Source: an uncultured bacterium
Lineage (GTDB): Bacteria > Bacteroidota > Bacteroidia > Bacteroidales > Bacteroidaceae
Direction: 5' to 3'
DNA: 34,140 nt
NCBI GenBank assembly: GCA_945869305.1
Contig: CAMBOH010000013.1
Location: 1 to 34,140 of the forward strand
Each line of letters starts with the position of its first letter. Position 1 is the stretch's first letter. This document shows, piece after piece, positions 1 to 7,484 of this stretch. Position numbers and translations under genes: made by a program. The notes below the pieces were generated by a model. The model was not told where the DNA came from. It saw nothing but the letters and a program-made list of their open reading frames with translations, and ran no database searches.

Positions 1-209
1 GCTTGCTCCAGCTATACCGAGCGAGGAGGAGGAAGACGAAGTCAGCGCCCTGGGTTGGTTGACCGCCGCAAATGCGCCCTGCAAGGGCAAAAGCGTCTCT
101 ATTATACAACGCTTGTCGCCTAAAGCTTTTTCCCCTGCTTCAAGCGTGCTTTTACGACCATTCGCGATGATTTACGTTCCCCAAAAGCTGAAGGGTTGGC
201 TGAACCTTC

Positions 210-238
210 CTGAAGGGTTTGAAAACAAACCCCTTCAG
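210..238 (+). terminator. terminator-like hairpin, CTGAAGGG family
   Basis: The arms 210-221 and 226-238 pair over 12 bp with one bulged C and a 4-nt AAAA loop. The plus-strand continuation CCTGTTTCCC is only weakly T-rich. It could end a gene lying left of the window. The arm word CTGAAGGGTT recurs at 188 and near 273, so it may belong to a local repeat. Confidence 0.4.
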
Positions 239-429
239 CCTGTTTCCCTATGATTCTCAACGATAATGAAGGGTTAGCTGAAGGGTTAAACGATTTTTAC
301 GGCCATAAAAAATGCGTATATAAAGGGTGTGGCATTCATCATCGGAACTGATTCGGAACTGCATCTGACAATCCGTTTGAGTTCCGATGAGGACAAGGAC
401 GATTGCCCTGCCGTCTTCAAGCGTTCAAG

Positions 430-498
430 GCACTGGGAGAGCAGGCATCCTGCCTGCTCTTGCCGTTGAAGCAGGCAGGATGCCTGCTCTCCCAGTGC
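430..498. repeat. 28-bp perfect inverted repeat, REP-like palindrome
   Basis: The arms 430-457 and 471-498 are exact reverse complements over 28 bp with a 13-nt loop. Each arm carries its own inner palindrome, GCAGGCA-GGA-TGCCTGC. One arm recurs exactly at 3431-3458, and a degenerate core lies at 1978-1994. All copies lie just beyond the 3' end of a minus-strand gene (nagA, mtgA, nhaC). This resembles REP/BIME elements, which are mobilised in trans or act as 3' mRNA stabilisers. No transposase is visible here. Confidence 0.8.
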
Positions 499-542
499 AC
501 CGTCGCTTGAAATAGGTCTGCTCATACGACCGTATCACAAGA

Positions 543-575
543 CTCCCGGCTTAGGTTCTGAAACCTGGCCGGGAG
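543..575 (-). terminator. probable nagA terminator
   Basis: CTCCCGGC (543-550) pairs with GCCGGGAG (568-575). Inside, AGGTT (553-557) pairs with AACCT (562-566). It starts 43 bp past the nagA stop. In the nagA direction the stem is followed by TCTTGTG, a weak T-tract, so termination is likely but not ideal. Confidence 0.6.
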
Positions 576-617
576 CGATTCACCTTTCTATTATCAGGGT
601 GATGGGCCTTCAGCGTG

Positions 618-1772
618 TCAGTCAGCACGTACGATGCGTCCCATCTGCATGACGAAGGTCAGTTCGAGGTCATCGTTGAACATGATGATGTCGGCATCCT
701 TGCCAGCTTCGATCGAGCCCTTGCGGTCATATACGCCCATAATCTTGGCAGGCGTTTCGCTGGCCATGCGGCAGGCATCCTGCAAGGGGATTCCAGCCTG
801 CTGTACACAGGTGCGGATGAGACGGTCCATGGTGGCGATAGAACCAGCCAGGGCAGAGCGGTCAGCCAGCTTGCACACACCGTCTTCCAGAATAACACGG
901 GGGTCAAAGGCGGCATCGCCGTGTGTGGCGGCACATGCCAGGGAGTCGGTGACAAGGGCCGTCTTCTCCACACCCTTAATCTGGTAGATCATGCGCAGCA
1001 TGACAGGGGGCACATGTATGCCGTCGGCAATCATCTCGACAGTCATGTTCTCTTCGGCAAAGATGCTCTCTACCGTTCCGGCAACCTTGAACTCGCGGTT
1101 CTTGTAGACTACAGGCATGGCGTTGTAGAAGTGCGTGGCATGGGTCATGCCAGCTTCGTTAGCGGCGTGTACGTCCTCGTAGGTGGCGCGGGTGTGGCCG
1201 ATGGAAGGCAGCACGCCATGCTTGCAGCAGCACTTGATGAAGTCGATGGAGCCGGGCAGTTCGGGAGCTTCGTCCCAGCGCTTCAGGCACTTCGACTTTT
1301 CGAGCAGCGGTTCATACTCCTCAGCGACGGGAGCCTTGATCCATTCGGGAATCTGTGCGCCGGCCTGTTTGGGATTGAAGTACGGGCCTTCGAGGTGCAG
1401 GCCGAGGATGGGGCTGTCAGGTTCCTGCATCAGCTTGTCGCAGGTTTCGACGGCCTTCTCAATCATCGGGATGGTCGAGGAGGAGAGGGTGGGGTAGATG
1501 GCGGTGGTGCCATATTGCAGGTGGGCATCGACTGCCACGCGGAAGGCCTCTTCGGTTCCTTCCATGAAGTCGCGGCCTCCACCGCCGTGAACGTGCATTT
1601 CAATGCCGCCGGGAACTACTACGCAGCCTTTGGCATCGATGACTTCTGCCCCTTCTTCCAGGCAGTTACATTCTTTTACTGCTTTGATTTTGTTGCCTTC
1701 AATGACAACAGAGCCGCCTTCGATCCAGCCCTGCGGGGTGAGTACGCGGCCATTGATGATTTGTTTCAGCAT
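618..1772 (-). CDS. nagA: N-acetylglucosamine-6-phosphate deacetylase
   Basis: NagA removes acetate from GlcNAc-6-phosphate to give glucosamine-6-phosphate in the cytoplasm, feeding amino sugars from chitin, mucin or peptidoglycan into glycolysis or wall synthesis. At 384 aa it has the usual family length. Amidohydrolase landmarks are in order: HVH at 60-62, the metal-ligand glutamate in HLEGPYFN (E128), GHT with H193, HATHFYNAMP with H214, and the catalytic aspartate in LVTDS (D276). It begins MLKQIINGRVLTP, typical of the family. A textbook promoter lies about 95 bp upstream, immediately past the terminator of the nhaC-like gene, so nagA is probably transcribed alone. No nagB, transporter or regulator lies next to it. 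Confidence 0.96.
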   Translation of the reverse strand: MLKQIINGRVLTPQGWIEGGSVVIEGNKIKAVKECNCLEEGAEVIDAKGCVVVPGGIEMHVHGGGGRDFMEGTEEAFRVAVDAHLQYGTTAIYPTLSSSTIPMIEKAVETCDKLMQEPDSPILGLHLEGPYFNPKQAGAQIPEWIKAPVAEEYEPLLEKSKCLKRWDEAPELPGSIDFIKCCCKHGVLPSIGHTRATYEDVHAANEAGMTHATHFYNAMPVVYKNREFKVAGTVESIFAEENMTVEMIADGIHVPPVMLRMIYQIKGVEKTALVTDSLACAATHGDAAFDPRVILEDGVCKLADRSALAGSIATMDRLIRTCVQQAGIPLQDACRMASETPAKIMGVYDRKGSIEAGKDADIIMFNDDLELTFVMQMGRIVRAD

Positions 1773-1867
1773 AGCTTGTTAGATTTATGGTGGCAGCTTG
1801 GAGGCAGCTGGAGGCCGTATGTGGCCCAGGTGCGCGTTGCCGTTTGATTGTTGTTTCGCTGTGATTG

Positions 1868-1898
1868 CAAAGGTAGTGAAACCGAAGGGTGGGGCAAA
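1868..1898 (-). promoter_or_regulatory. nagA promoter, TTTG-N19-TACCTTTG
   Basis: On the minus strand TTTG (1898-1895) is followed after exactly 19 nt by TACCTTTG (1875-1868), a full match to the Bacteroidota housekeeping promoter. Transcription should begin near 1864, giving a leader of about 90 nt. The -33 box abuts the upstream terminator at 1900-1932. Confidence 0.8.
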
Positions 1899-1899
1899 G

Positions 1900-1932
1900 A
1901 AAAGGCCGGAAAAGTTGCCGGGCCGGCCTTTT
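1900..1932 (-). terminator. terminator after the nhaC-like gene
   Basis: AAAAGGCCGG (1900-1909) pairs perfectly with CCGGCCTTTT (1923-1932) around a 13-nt loop. The minus-strand continuation begins CTTTG, and the plus strand also ends in T6, so it may work both ways. It separates the antiporter transcript from the nagA promoter that starts 2 bp later. Confidence 0.75.
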
Positions 1933-1977
1933 TTCGGTCTGAAATCCGGTATGACATCAGTGGATGAAACAGGCGCA

Positions 1978-1994
1978 GCAGGCAGGTTGCCTGT
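1978..1994. repeat. degenerate core of the REP-like palindrome
   Basis: These bases match the 17-bp core GCAGGCAGGATGCCTGC at all but two positions. The preceding CGCA also matches the context of the copy at 3431. The element begins directly past the nhaC-like stop codon. Confidence 0.5.
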
Positions 1995-1995
1995 G

Positions 1996-3312
1996 TTACT
2001 GACGGCGGAGGGCTATGCTGAAGGCGGCCATGACGGCTACCAGCATGGGGTAGTATAGATAGGGGATGATGCTCACCGAACTGATGGCGGCCAGTCCCGC
2101 GGCCATCAGGAGCTGCGCACCATAGGGTATCAGTCCCTGTACGACACACGAGAAGATGTCGAGCAGGCTGGCAGCTCGACGGCTGCCTACCCCGTAGCGT
2201 TCGCTGATGTCACGTGCAATGGCACCCACCGAAAGGATGGCCACCGTGTTGTTGGCTGTGCAGCAGTTGGTGAGTGCTACCAAGGCCGAGATGCAGCATT
2301 CGGCTCCCCGGCGCGAGTGGACGCGGCGCGTCAGGGCCCTGACCAGATAGGTCACGCCGCCTCCCCGGCGCACTACGGCCAGCAGTCCACCTGCCATCAT
2401 CGAGATGAGAATCAGTTCGCCCATGCCAGCCACACCCTCGGCCATCGCTGTCAGCCAGCCTTCGAGGCCATAGATGCCCAGGGCCATGCCGACTACGCCG
2501 GTCAGCAGGCAGCCGACACACAATACCGCCAGCACATTCAGACCGGCAATGGCCGAGCCAAGCACCACCCCATAAGGCAGCACCTGAATGGCCAGTGTGT
2601 CCAGACTGCTATCTGAGGAAACGGGAGCCTGTGTGCCGCTGCCCATCACGGCATAGCCCGCCACACAGAGCAGGGCGGCAGGCAGCACGAGGGAAAAGTT
2701 CGTGCGGAACTTGTCGCGCATGGAGCAGCCTTGGGTCTTGGTGGCCGCCACAGTGGTGTCGGATATGAATGACAGGTTGTCGCCAAAAAACGAGCCGCCC
2801 ACGACAGCGGCTACCATGAGCGGTGTGGCCGTTCCCGTGCGCATGGCCATCTCTGAGGCGACAGGGACCAAGGCCACTATCGTGCCTACGGATGTGCCCA
2901 CGCACAGTGATACCACACAGGCCGCAACAAACAGGCCTGCCAACAGAAAGCCACCGGGCAGGAATGACATGGTCAGCTCTACTGTGGCCCCCACGGCACC
3001 CATAGCCTGGGCCGACTTGGCGAAGGCGCCGGCCAGTACGAAGATCCATACCATCAGCAGGAGGTCGGCACTGCCTGCACCGCGGGAGAAGGTCGCCACA
3101 CGCTCGTCAAGCGGGTAGCCGCGCAGGGTCAGCAGGGCACCGATGCCCGTCAGGGCGAACACCAGTGTCATCGGTATCTTGGAGAAGTCACCGAACAGTA
3201 TGCCGAGGCCGCCCATCAGTGCGGCTAACAGCAGCAGGGGCAGCAGGGCCACCCAGCCTTGCCGGCGCGGTTTGCCCCGCCGGTCGTCATGCCTTGTGTT
3301 TTTCTGTTTCAT
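1996..3312 (-). CDS. NhaC-family Na+/H+ antiporter
   Basis: This is a 438-aa integral membrane protein with about eleven hydrophobic segments, after a short basic N-terminus (MKQKNTRHDDRRGKPRR) that should stay in the cytoplasm. The family hallmark GGSFFGDNLSFISDT, with the following TVAAT, is present, as are the helices around SVGTIVALVPVA. Relatives exchange sodium, or organic anions such as malate and lactate, for protons across the inner membrane; the substrate here cannot be read. The open frame extends upstream to 3477, but that extension translates the REP-like repeat, so I start at the ATG at 3312. A terminator follows at 1900-1932. Neighbours (nagA, mtgA) do not point to a substrate. 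Confidence 0.9.
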   Translation of the reverse strand: MKQKNTRHDDRRGKPRRQGWVALLPLLLLAALMGGLGILFGDFSKIPMTLVFALTGIGALLTLRGYPLDERVATFSRGAGSADLLLMVWIFVLAGAFAKSAQAMGAVGATVELTMSFLPGGFLLAGLFVAACVVSLCVGTSVGTIVALVPVASEMAMRTGTATPLMVAAVVGGSFFGDNLSFISDTTVAATKTQGCSMRDKFRTNFSLVLPAALLCVAGYAVMGSGTQAPVSSDSSLDTLAIQVLPYGVVLGSAIAGLNVLAVLCVGCLLTGVVGMALGIYGLEGWLTAMAEGVAGMGELILISMMAGGLLAVVRRGGGVTYLVRALTRRVHSRRGAECCISALVALTNCCTANNTVAILSVGAIARDISERYGVGSRRAASLLDIFSCVVQGLIPYGAQLLMAAGLAAISSVSIIPYLYYPMLVAVMAAFSIALRRQ

Positions 3313-3430
3313 TGTCGTTGTGTTATGAGGATGAGTCGTGCGTTTCCGCCCGTTCTGTTTTCCATACGGTGTGTATATATTATAGGAGTGGGGAGCATCT
3401 TTCTGACTTCTTGTGGATGGGATAGACGCA

Positions 3431-3458
3431 GCAGGCAGGATGCCTGCTCTCCCAGTGC
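3431..3458. repeat. exact copy of the 28-bp REP-like arm
   Basis: This is identical to 471-498 and the reverse complement of 430-457, nearly 3 kb away. It lies 15 bp past the mtgA stop codon. Its inner 7-bp stem (GCAGGCA/TGCCTGC, loop GGA) could fold in the mtgA 3' end. Confidence 0.8.
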
Positions 3459-3473
3459 AGATACAGCCTGAAG

Positions 3474-4154
3474 TCACTGCCAGGTTTCGGCCGAGATGAA
3501 GCGCATCTGTTTCTCGATTTGCCTGGTTCGTTTGCGCATGTATTTAGACGGAGCTTTCGAGCTGAACTTCAAGGGGTTGGGGAGTGTGGCCGCGATGAGG
3601 GCGCAGTCCTTGCGCCTGAGCTGGCGGGCACTGCATCCGAAATGGCGTTGTGCCACGGCTTCGGCTCCGTAGATGCTGGGGCCCATTTCGATGCTGTTGA
3701 GGTAGACCTCCATGATGCGCTCTTTGGTCCACAGCAGTTCGATGAGTACGGTGAAGTAAGCTTCGAATCCCTTGCGCACCCAAGTGGACGAAGGCCAGAG
3801 AAAGACGTTCTTGGCAGTTTGCTGGGAAATGGTGCTGGCCCCGCGTACCCTTGTTCCCTGTTCGGCTTCGCGCATGGCATCCTGGATTGCCCCGAAGTCG
3901 AAGCCATGGTGGCGCATGAAGTTCTGGTCTTCGGAGGCGATGACAGCCTGAGGCAGTTGGGGGGCCATGTCGTCGAGAGACACCCATTGGTGGTGGATGG
4001 CTGCGGGACGGCCGTTGGCCAGGTTTTCGACTGCGCGGATAACCATGAGTGGCGTGATGTGTACGGGCATCCAGCGGTAGGCCAGCACAGCCAGGACGGT
4101 GGAGGCAAAGAAGAGGATGGCTATCCACTTGAGTATGCTGAAGATTCGGAACAT
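3474..4154 (-). CDS. mtgA: monofunctional peptidoglycan glycosyltransferase
   Basis: MtgA (GT51) polymerises lipid II into glycan strands on the outer face of the inner membrane, without a transpeptidase domain. The 226-aa product has one N-terminal membrane anchor (about residues 5-25). The GT51 motifs follow: SEDQNF with catalytic E75, RHHGFD, RGASTISQQTAKN, and ERIMEVYLNSIEMG with the second glutamate E149. The length suits the monofunctional family. An upstream ATG at 4256 would add residues encoded by a large inverted repeat, so I choose the ATG at 4154, just ahead of the anchor. It follows the DUF3127 gene and its terminator-like hairpin. Confidence 0.95.
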   Translation of the reverse strand: MFRIFSILKWIAILFFASTVLAVLAYRWMPVHITPLMVIRAVENLANGRPAAIHHQWVSLDDMAPQLPQAVIASEDQNFMRHHGFDFGAIQDAMREAEQGTRVRGASTISQQTAKNVFLWPSSTWVRKGFEAYFTVLIELLWTKERIMEVYLNSIEMGPSIYGAEAVAQRHFGCSARQLRRKDCALIAATLPNPLKFSSKAPSKYMRKRTRQIEKQMRFISAETWQ

Positions 4155-4203
4155 GGGAGAGGGGAGAGAGGCTTGGGGGCGCGTGGTCCCGGTGGTACAA
4201 TAA

Positions 4204-4289
4204 GCATAGGGGTGTTCCGAATAATAGGAGCTTGGGCGGAGCATGTATGTGACCATGGTTCCGGCTCATTATTCAGAACACCCCTATGC
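4204..4289 (-). terminator. 22-bp inverted repeat between DUF3127 gene and mtgA
   Basis: The arms 4204-4225 and 4268-4289 pair over 22 bp with one mismatch, leaving a 42-nt loop. It lies 44 bp past the DUF3127 stop and is followed on the minus strand by TTATTG. It is most likely a terminator, but the large loop is unusual. It ends 49 bp before the mtgA start, so it could also affect mtgA expression. Confidence 0.6.
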
Positions 4290-4333
4290 GTGTTCTTTTC
4301 GACGCATGTGGGCTGCGCTTTCGGCAGGTCTGT

Positions 4334-4720
4334 TTAGAAAGGCAGGTCGTCGGCAGTTCCCTGTTCGGGTGCGGGAGCCGGTGCAGCGGGTGATATAGGG
4401 GCTGCTGCGGGTGCAACGGGAGCAGCGGCTTCGGCAGGTGCTCCAGCCTGGCCGCGCTGTACGCGCCATGCGCTGATGTCGTTGAACCAACGGCCCTGGT
4501 ACTCGTGGGCATCGATGTCGAACGATACGGTCAGCTCTTCGCCCACCTGAATGTTGAAGTCACGCAGGCGGTCTTCGCCGAACACGCGGAAGACACAGCG
4601 TTTGGGATACTGCTCGTGGGTTTCGATTACGAACTCTTGGGATTTCCAAGTGTTACCGGTGCGCTGCGAAACGCCGCCGCGGGGTTCGAGCGCTGCAATG
4701 ATTTTTCCAGATATTTCCAT
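4334..4720 (-). CDS. DUF3127 protein with SSB-like acidic tip
   Basis: This 128-aa protein matches the DUF3127 family as I know it: MEISGKIIAALEPRGGVS at the start, then WKSQEFVIETHEQYPKR, VGEELTVSFDIDAHEYQGRWF and DISAWRV. The pattern fits a beta-rich OB-like domain over about residues 1-85. A linker rich in Ala and Pro (about 86-120) leads to the end DDLPF. This resembles the C-terminal tip by which single-stranded DNA-binding proteins recruit PriA, RecQ and other partners, so a role in DNA transactions is a reasonable inference; the family has no assigned function. I use the ATG at 4720; the upstream ATG at 4765 adds 15 unconserved-looking residues. A weak -7 box (TATCTTCG, minus strand, 4780-4773) lies upstream. 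Confidence 0.85.
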   Translation of the reverse strand: MEISGKIIAALEPRGGVSQRTGNTWKSQEFVIETHEQYPKRCVFRVFGEDRLRDFNIQVGEELTVSFDIDAHEYQGRWFNDISAWRVQRGQAGAPAEAAAPVAPAAAPISPAAPAPAPEQGTADDLPF

Positions 4721-4904
4721 GTGAGTATTGTGTGATTTGTTTGTTTCAGCATGTGAATCGTCCATTGACGGGCGAAGATACGACTTTCCTTCGAATCAGG
4801 GGTGGCAGGCAGCCCAATTAGTCGGCCAACGTGTGGCAGATTTTGCATTGCAGAGAGAAAGGCAGCCTCGCATGGCCGGCAGGCCTGCGGTTTGACGGGG
4901 CTGT

Positions 4905-5636
4905 TCAGCCTTTTGCCTGCAGGAAGTCGGCCGCAGCCTGCAACGTGCCGATTTTGCCCACATCGAGTAGCTGCAGGTCAGGCTGCAGGAAGCCGCGGAT
5001 GTCGGTCTCGGCACAGACCTTGAGATAGAAGTCGATGATGGAGAACCGGTCGGGCCAGCCTTCCATGTAGGGCAGGAGGCGGGGAGAGAAGCAGTGGATG
5101 CCGGCAAAGGCCAGTCGCTGCATCCGGTTGGGGTCGAGGTGCGGATAGGGGCTGCGCACTTCGCCCGTGGCCAGGTTGGTCCAGCCGCACAGTCGCATGT
5201 CGTCGTCGAAGAGCAGGTAGCGCTGGGTGTCGCGCGCGCTGACCAAGAGCACTGCATCGTGGTGTCTGACAGCCTCGCAGACTTGTTGCAGGCGTGCATT
5301 GGAGAAGATGTCGACGTTGTGGATGAGTATCGGTGCGGCAGGGTCCGAGAAGAGCCGGGCAGCCTGGCGCAGTCCGCCACCCGTGTCGAGCAGCTGTTCG
5401 CGCTCGTCGGAGATGCGCACAGGGATGGGCCATGCATGTTGCTGTACAAAGTCGATAATCTGCTGGCCGAAGTGGTGGACGTTGACCACGGCTTCGGTGC
5501 ATCCAGCCTGAATGAGGGTGTCGAGTGTGTGTTGCAGCAGGGGCTTGCCCAGTACGGGCACCAGTGCCTTGGGCATGGTGTCAGTGAGGGGCTTGAGGCG
5601 TGTGCCCAGACCAGCGGCAAAGATCAGGGAGTGCAT
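4905..5636 (-). CDS. sugar-phosphate nucleotidyltransferase (MurU/HddC-like)
   Basis: The 243-aa protein is a single nucleotidyltransferase domain that joins a sugar 1-phosphate to NTP. The N-terminal signature GLGTRLKPLTDTMPKALVPV starts at residue 9 and supplies nucleotide and metal binding. The motifs LDTGGGLRQAA and HNVDIFSN follow, the latter carrying the metal-binding aspartate. There is no left-handed helix acyltransferase domain, so it resembles MurU (MurNAc-1-P uridylyltransferase) or heptose/mannose-1-P transferases; the sugar cannot be fixed from sequence. It starts 44 bp past the DUF4270 stop, probably in one transcript. No partner kinase of the AmgK type lies beside it. Confidence 0.85.
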   Translation of the reverse strand: MHSLIFAAGLGTRLKPLTDTMPKALVPVLGKPLLQHTLDTLIQAGCTEAVVNVHHFGQQIIDFVQQHAWPIPVRISDEREQLLDTGGGLRQAARLFSDPAAPILIHNVDIFSNARLQQVCEAVRHHDAVLLVSARDTQRYLLFDDDMRLCGWTNLATGEVRSPYPHLDPNRMQRLAFAGIHCFSPRLLPYMEGWPDRFSIIDFYLKVCAETDIRGFLQPDLQLLDVGKIGTLQAAADFLQAKG

Positions 5637-5680
5637 GGGGTGGAGAGTTGGGGGGGCGGAGTTTCCGGGTGGTTGCTGTT

Positions 5681-7174
5681 TTATTGCCGGTTGAGTCGGC
5701 TGTAGACAATTTCAATTTGCAGCGGAACATGCAGTCCGCCTTCGAGGCGGGCAGACGAGAGGCCCAGGTTGTGGCGTACGCTTTGGATGGTTTCGCTGGT
5801 GCTTCCGTAGTAGGAGCTGCTGGTTGTGGTTGTCACGTCGACCGGGATGATCATCACCTTGTTCCAATCGGGGTGTTCACTCTCCCAGGCGGCATACTTG
5901 GTGTTGCGCACAGCTTCGGTGTCGTGCGGCTCCACACCGGCACCCTTGTCGCGTGCAATGCGCAGGTCGGTGATGAGCTGGGAAATGTTGGCAAACTGGT
6001 AGGCACTGTTCGATGAGGTGAATTTGCTGCTCAGGTAAGAGCGGCAGTTGTCGGGCAGCTGGTTCTTTTCGAAGAACGAGTTCATGTCGTCCTTGTGGAC
6101 CAGCAGCAGGTAGGTCGGTGTGGGCAAGGAGTTCGTGGTGCCACTCGCCGCGTTGAACTTGCGGATGGTAATCTTGGCCTGATTAATACTGTCGGTGTAG
6201 TGTTCGCCAGCCACGATGTCGGCCACGGGGATTGTCATTTCGGTAAACATGCAGGCAGGGCTCTTCACGTAGGTGCAGGGCTGCTGCTGGATTTCCTCGA
6301 AGGAGAGGCTGCCCGGATACTGGTTGTCGATGCGGGTGCACTGTATCACCTCTTCGGTAGCACCGAAGCGCTGCATACCGTCGACAATGGTGTCGTTGCC
6401 CGCGTCGGTCGTGGTGTGATAGCGGAAGTAGACGTTCATGGCCATCATCTTGGACTTGACGAGGCTACCGGTGCCGCCCGCACTCTTGAAGTAGAAGCCC
6501 GGACACACGTTGTGGATGAACTGGTAGGAGTTGGTGAAGTATTCGGGATGCTCGTAGTAAGCCCTCATGAGGGCTGTGCCATAAGAGACAGGGAGCTTCA
6601 CGGTAATCTGTCGGTAATAGGTCGTGCCAGAGGTCTCTCCGTCAGGGCGCGTAAGGTCCTTGACGGCATAGGTCAAATCCTTTTGTACCCCCCGATCCGT
6701 GTCGACATAGGCCATGGGGTCGAGGTTGGAATAGTGCGCCCGGCTTTCGTCGATGATGTTGTTCTTGTCGAGCTCCTGCACCGAAAGCTTCATGGAGGCG
6801 AGAGAGTCGCCGTAGTATTCTTCGAAGTAGAGGCGGATGTCGACCGAGTCGGCAGCCACCTGTCCGTCACTGTCGAGCACGAGGCGGTCGGTCGAGGGCA
6901 TGTTGAAATGTTCGGGCAGGTGGAACTGGGCGAGGAAGTCGCTGGTGGTACGGATGCGCAGTTCGGGGTCGATGAGACTGCCCAGATAACATGCGCCCGT
7001 GTTGGCCAGCACAGAGTCGACCTGTACCGTGCGGGTGGTCACGTTGTAGGTCTTGCCTTGTGCGGTGATGTTGTCGCCGTCGGGCATCATGTCCATGCCT
7101 ATCATTTGCGTGCTGTCGTCGCAGGCGGCCAGTGCCAGCATGGCGACGAGTAGGGGCCAGATAAATCTTTTCAT
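5681..7174 (-). CDS. DUF4270 outer-membrane-type lipoprotein
   Basis: This 497-aa protein has a lipoprotein signal ending LALAAC (C18), so it should be lipidated and anchored facing the periplasm or outside. The remainder is beta-rich, with IDPELRIRTTSDFLAQFHLP and SVDIRLYFEEYYGD typical of DUF4270, whose function is unknown. It has its own promoter (TAACTTTG at 7274-7267), separated from the upstream GT5-like gene by a terminator, and probably shares a transcript with the nucleotidyltransferase downstream. From memory, DUF4270, the short starch-synthase homologue and panCD often lie together in Bacteroidales. Confidence 0.85.
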   Translation of the reverse strand: MKRFIWPLLVAMLALAACDDSTQMIGMDMMPDGDNITAQGKTYNVTTRTVQVDSVLANTGACYLGSLIDPELRIRTTSDFLAQFHLPEHFNMPSTDRLVLDSDGQVAADSVDIRLYFEEYYGDSLASMKLSVQELDKNNIIDESRAHYSNLDPMAYVDTDRGVQKDLTYAVKDLTRPDGETSGTTYYRQITVKLPVSYGTALMRAYYEHPEYFTNSYQFIHNVCPGFYFKSAGGTGSLVKSKMMAMNVYFRYHTTTDAGNDTIVDGMQRFGATEEVIQCTRIDNQYPGSLSFEEIQQQPCTYVKSPACMFTEMTIPVADIVAGEHYTDSINQAKITIRKFNAASGTTNSLPTPTYLLLVHKDDMNSFFEKNQLPDNCRSYLSSKFTSSNSAYQFANISQLITDLRIARDKGAGVEPHDTEAVRNTKYAAWESEHPDWNKVMIIPVDVTTTTSSSYYGSTSETIQSVRHNLGLSSARLEGGLHVPLQIEIVYSRLNRQ

Positions 7175-7266
7175 TGTATTGTAGGAGCTGTCAAAGAGTC
7201 AAAACCGGTGCCGCCTGGCATGGCGGTGAGGTGTGTACGCCTTGTGCCGGTGTGGGCATTGCGGCG

Positions 7267-7274
7267 CAAAGTTA
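7267..7274 (-). promoter_or_regulatory. -7 box for the DUF4270 gene
   Basis: The minus strand reads TAACTTTG, a full TAnnTTTG match, about 93 bp before the start codon. No TTTG sits 19 nt upstream, so the -33 box is weak. Confidence 0.55.
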
Positions 7275-7345
7275 CAGTATGGTTTTGAAATAGAAGGGAG
7301 TTTGTGCGCTTTTCGGTGTATTGGCAGGCGCGTGAGGCTAAAATT

Positions 7346-7421
7346 CAAGAGTTTATAAGGGTAGTGTCTGTCTGTCGGCTGTTGCCGCAGGCCAGAAGCA
7401 TAGTCCCCTTATAAACTCTTG
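7346..7421 (-). terminator. 16-bp inverted repeat after the GT5-like gene
   Basis: The arms 7346-7361 and 7406-7421 are perfect reverse complements (core GAGTTTATAAGG) around a 44-nt loop. On the minus strand the stem is followed by AATTTTAG. It ends the short GT5-like transcript before the DUF4270 promoter. The loop is far larger than in a classical terminator. The rest of 7175-7484 shows nothing else. Confidence 0.6.
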
Positions 7422-7484
7422 TGTGACAGGTGTTGCCGTCCCTCATGAGGTATGGCCCACCAGACAGGTGGCGCGGAGGTGCGC

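Larger units (their letters stand above)
1..617. other. non-coding region with hairpins and repeats
   Basis: I see no convincing gene here; the short open frames run through repeats. The stretch holds a small hairpin (GCCCT-GCA-AGGGC, 76-88), several copies of a CTGAAGGGTT-like word (188-282), an 11-bp inverted repeat (339-349 with 380-390), a 28-bp perfect inverted repeat (430-498) and the nagA terminator (543-575). Read on the minus strand, 1-110 translates to a phrase like LPLQGAF...QPRAL. From memory this recurs in spurious annotated ORFs of Bacteroidales, so it may be a fragment of a common intergenic repeat. That last point is recollection, not a search. Confidence 0.55.

Noticed and set aside
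615-1847. 410-codon plus-strand open frame opposite nagA
   Set aside because: It is antisense to a clear nagA gene; GC-rich third positions remove stops from the opposite frame. Its translation shows no domain.
6095-7153. 352-codon plus-strand open frame opposite the DUF4270 gene
   Set aside because: Same shadow effect; the minus-strand reading has a lipoprotein signal and family motifs.
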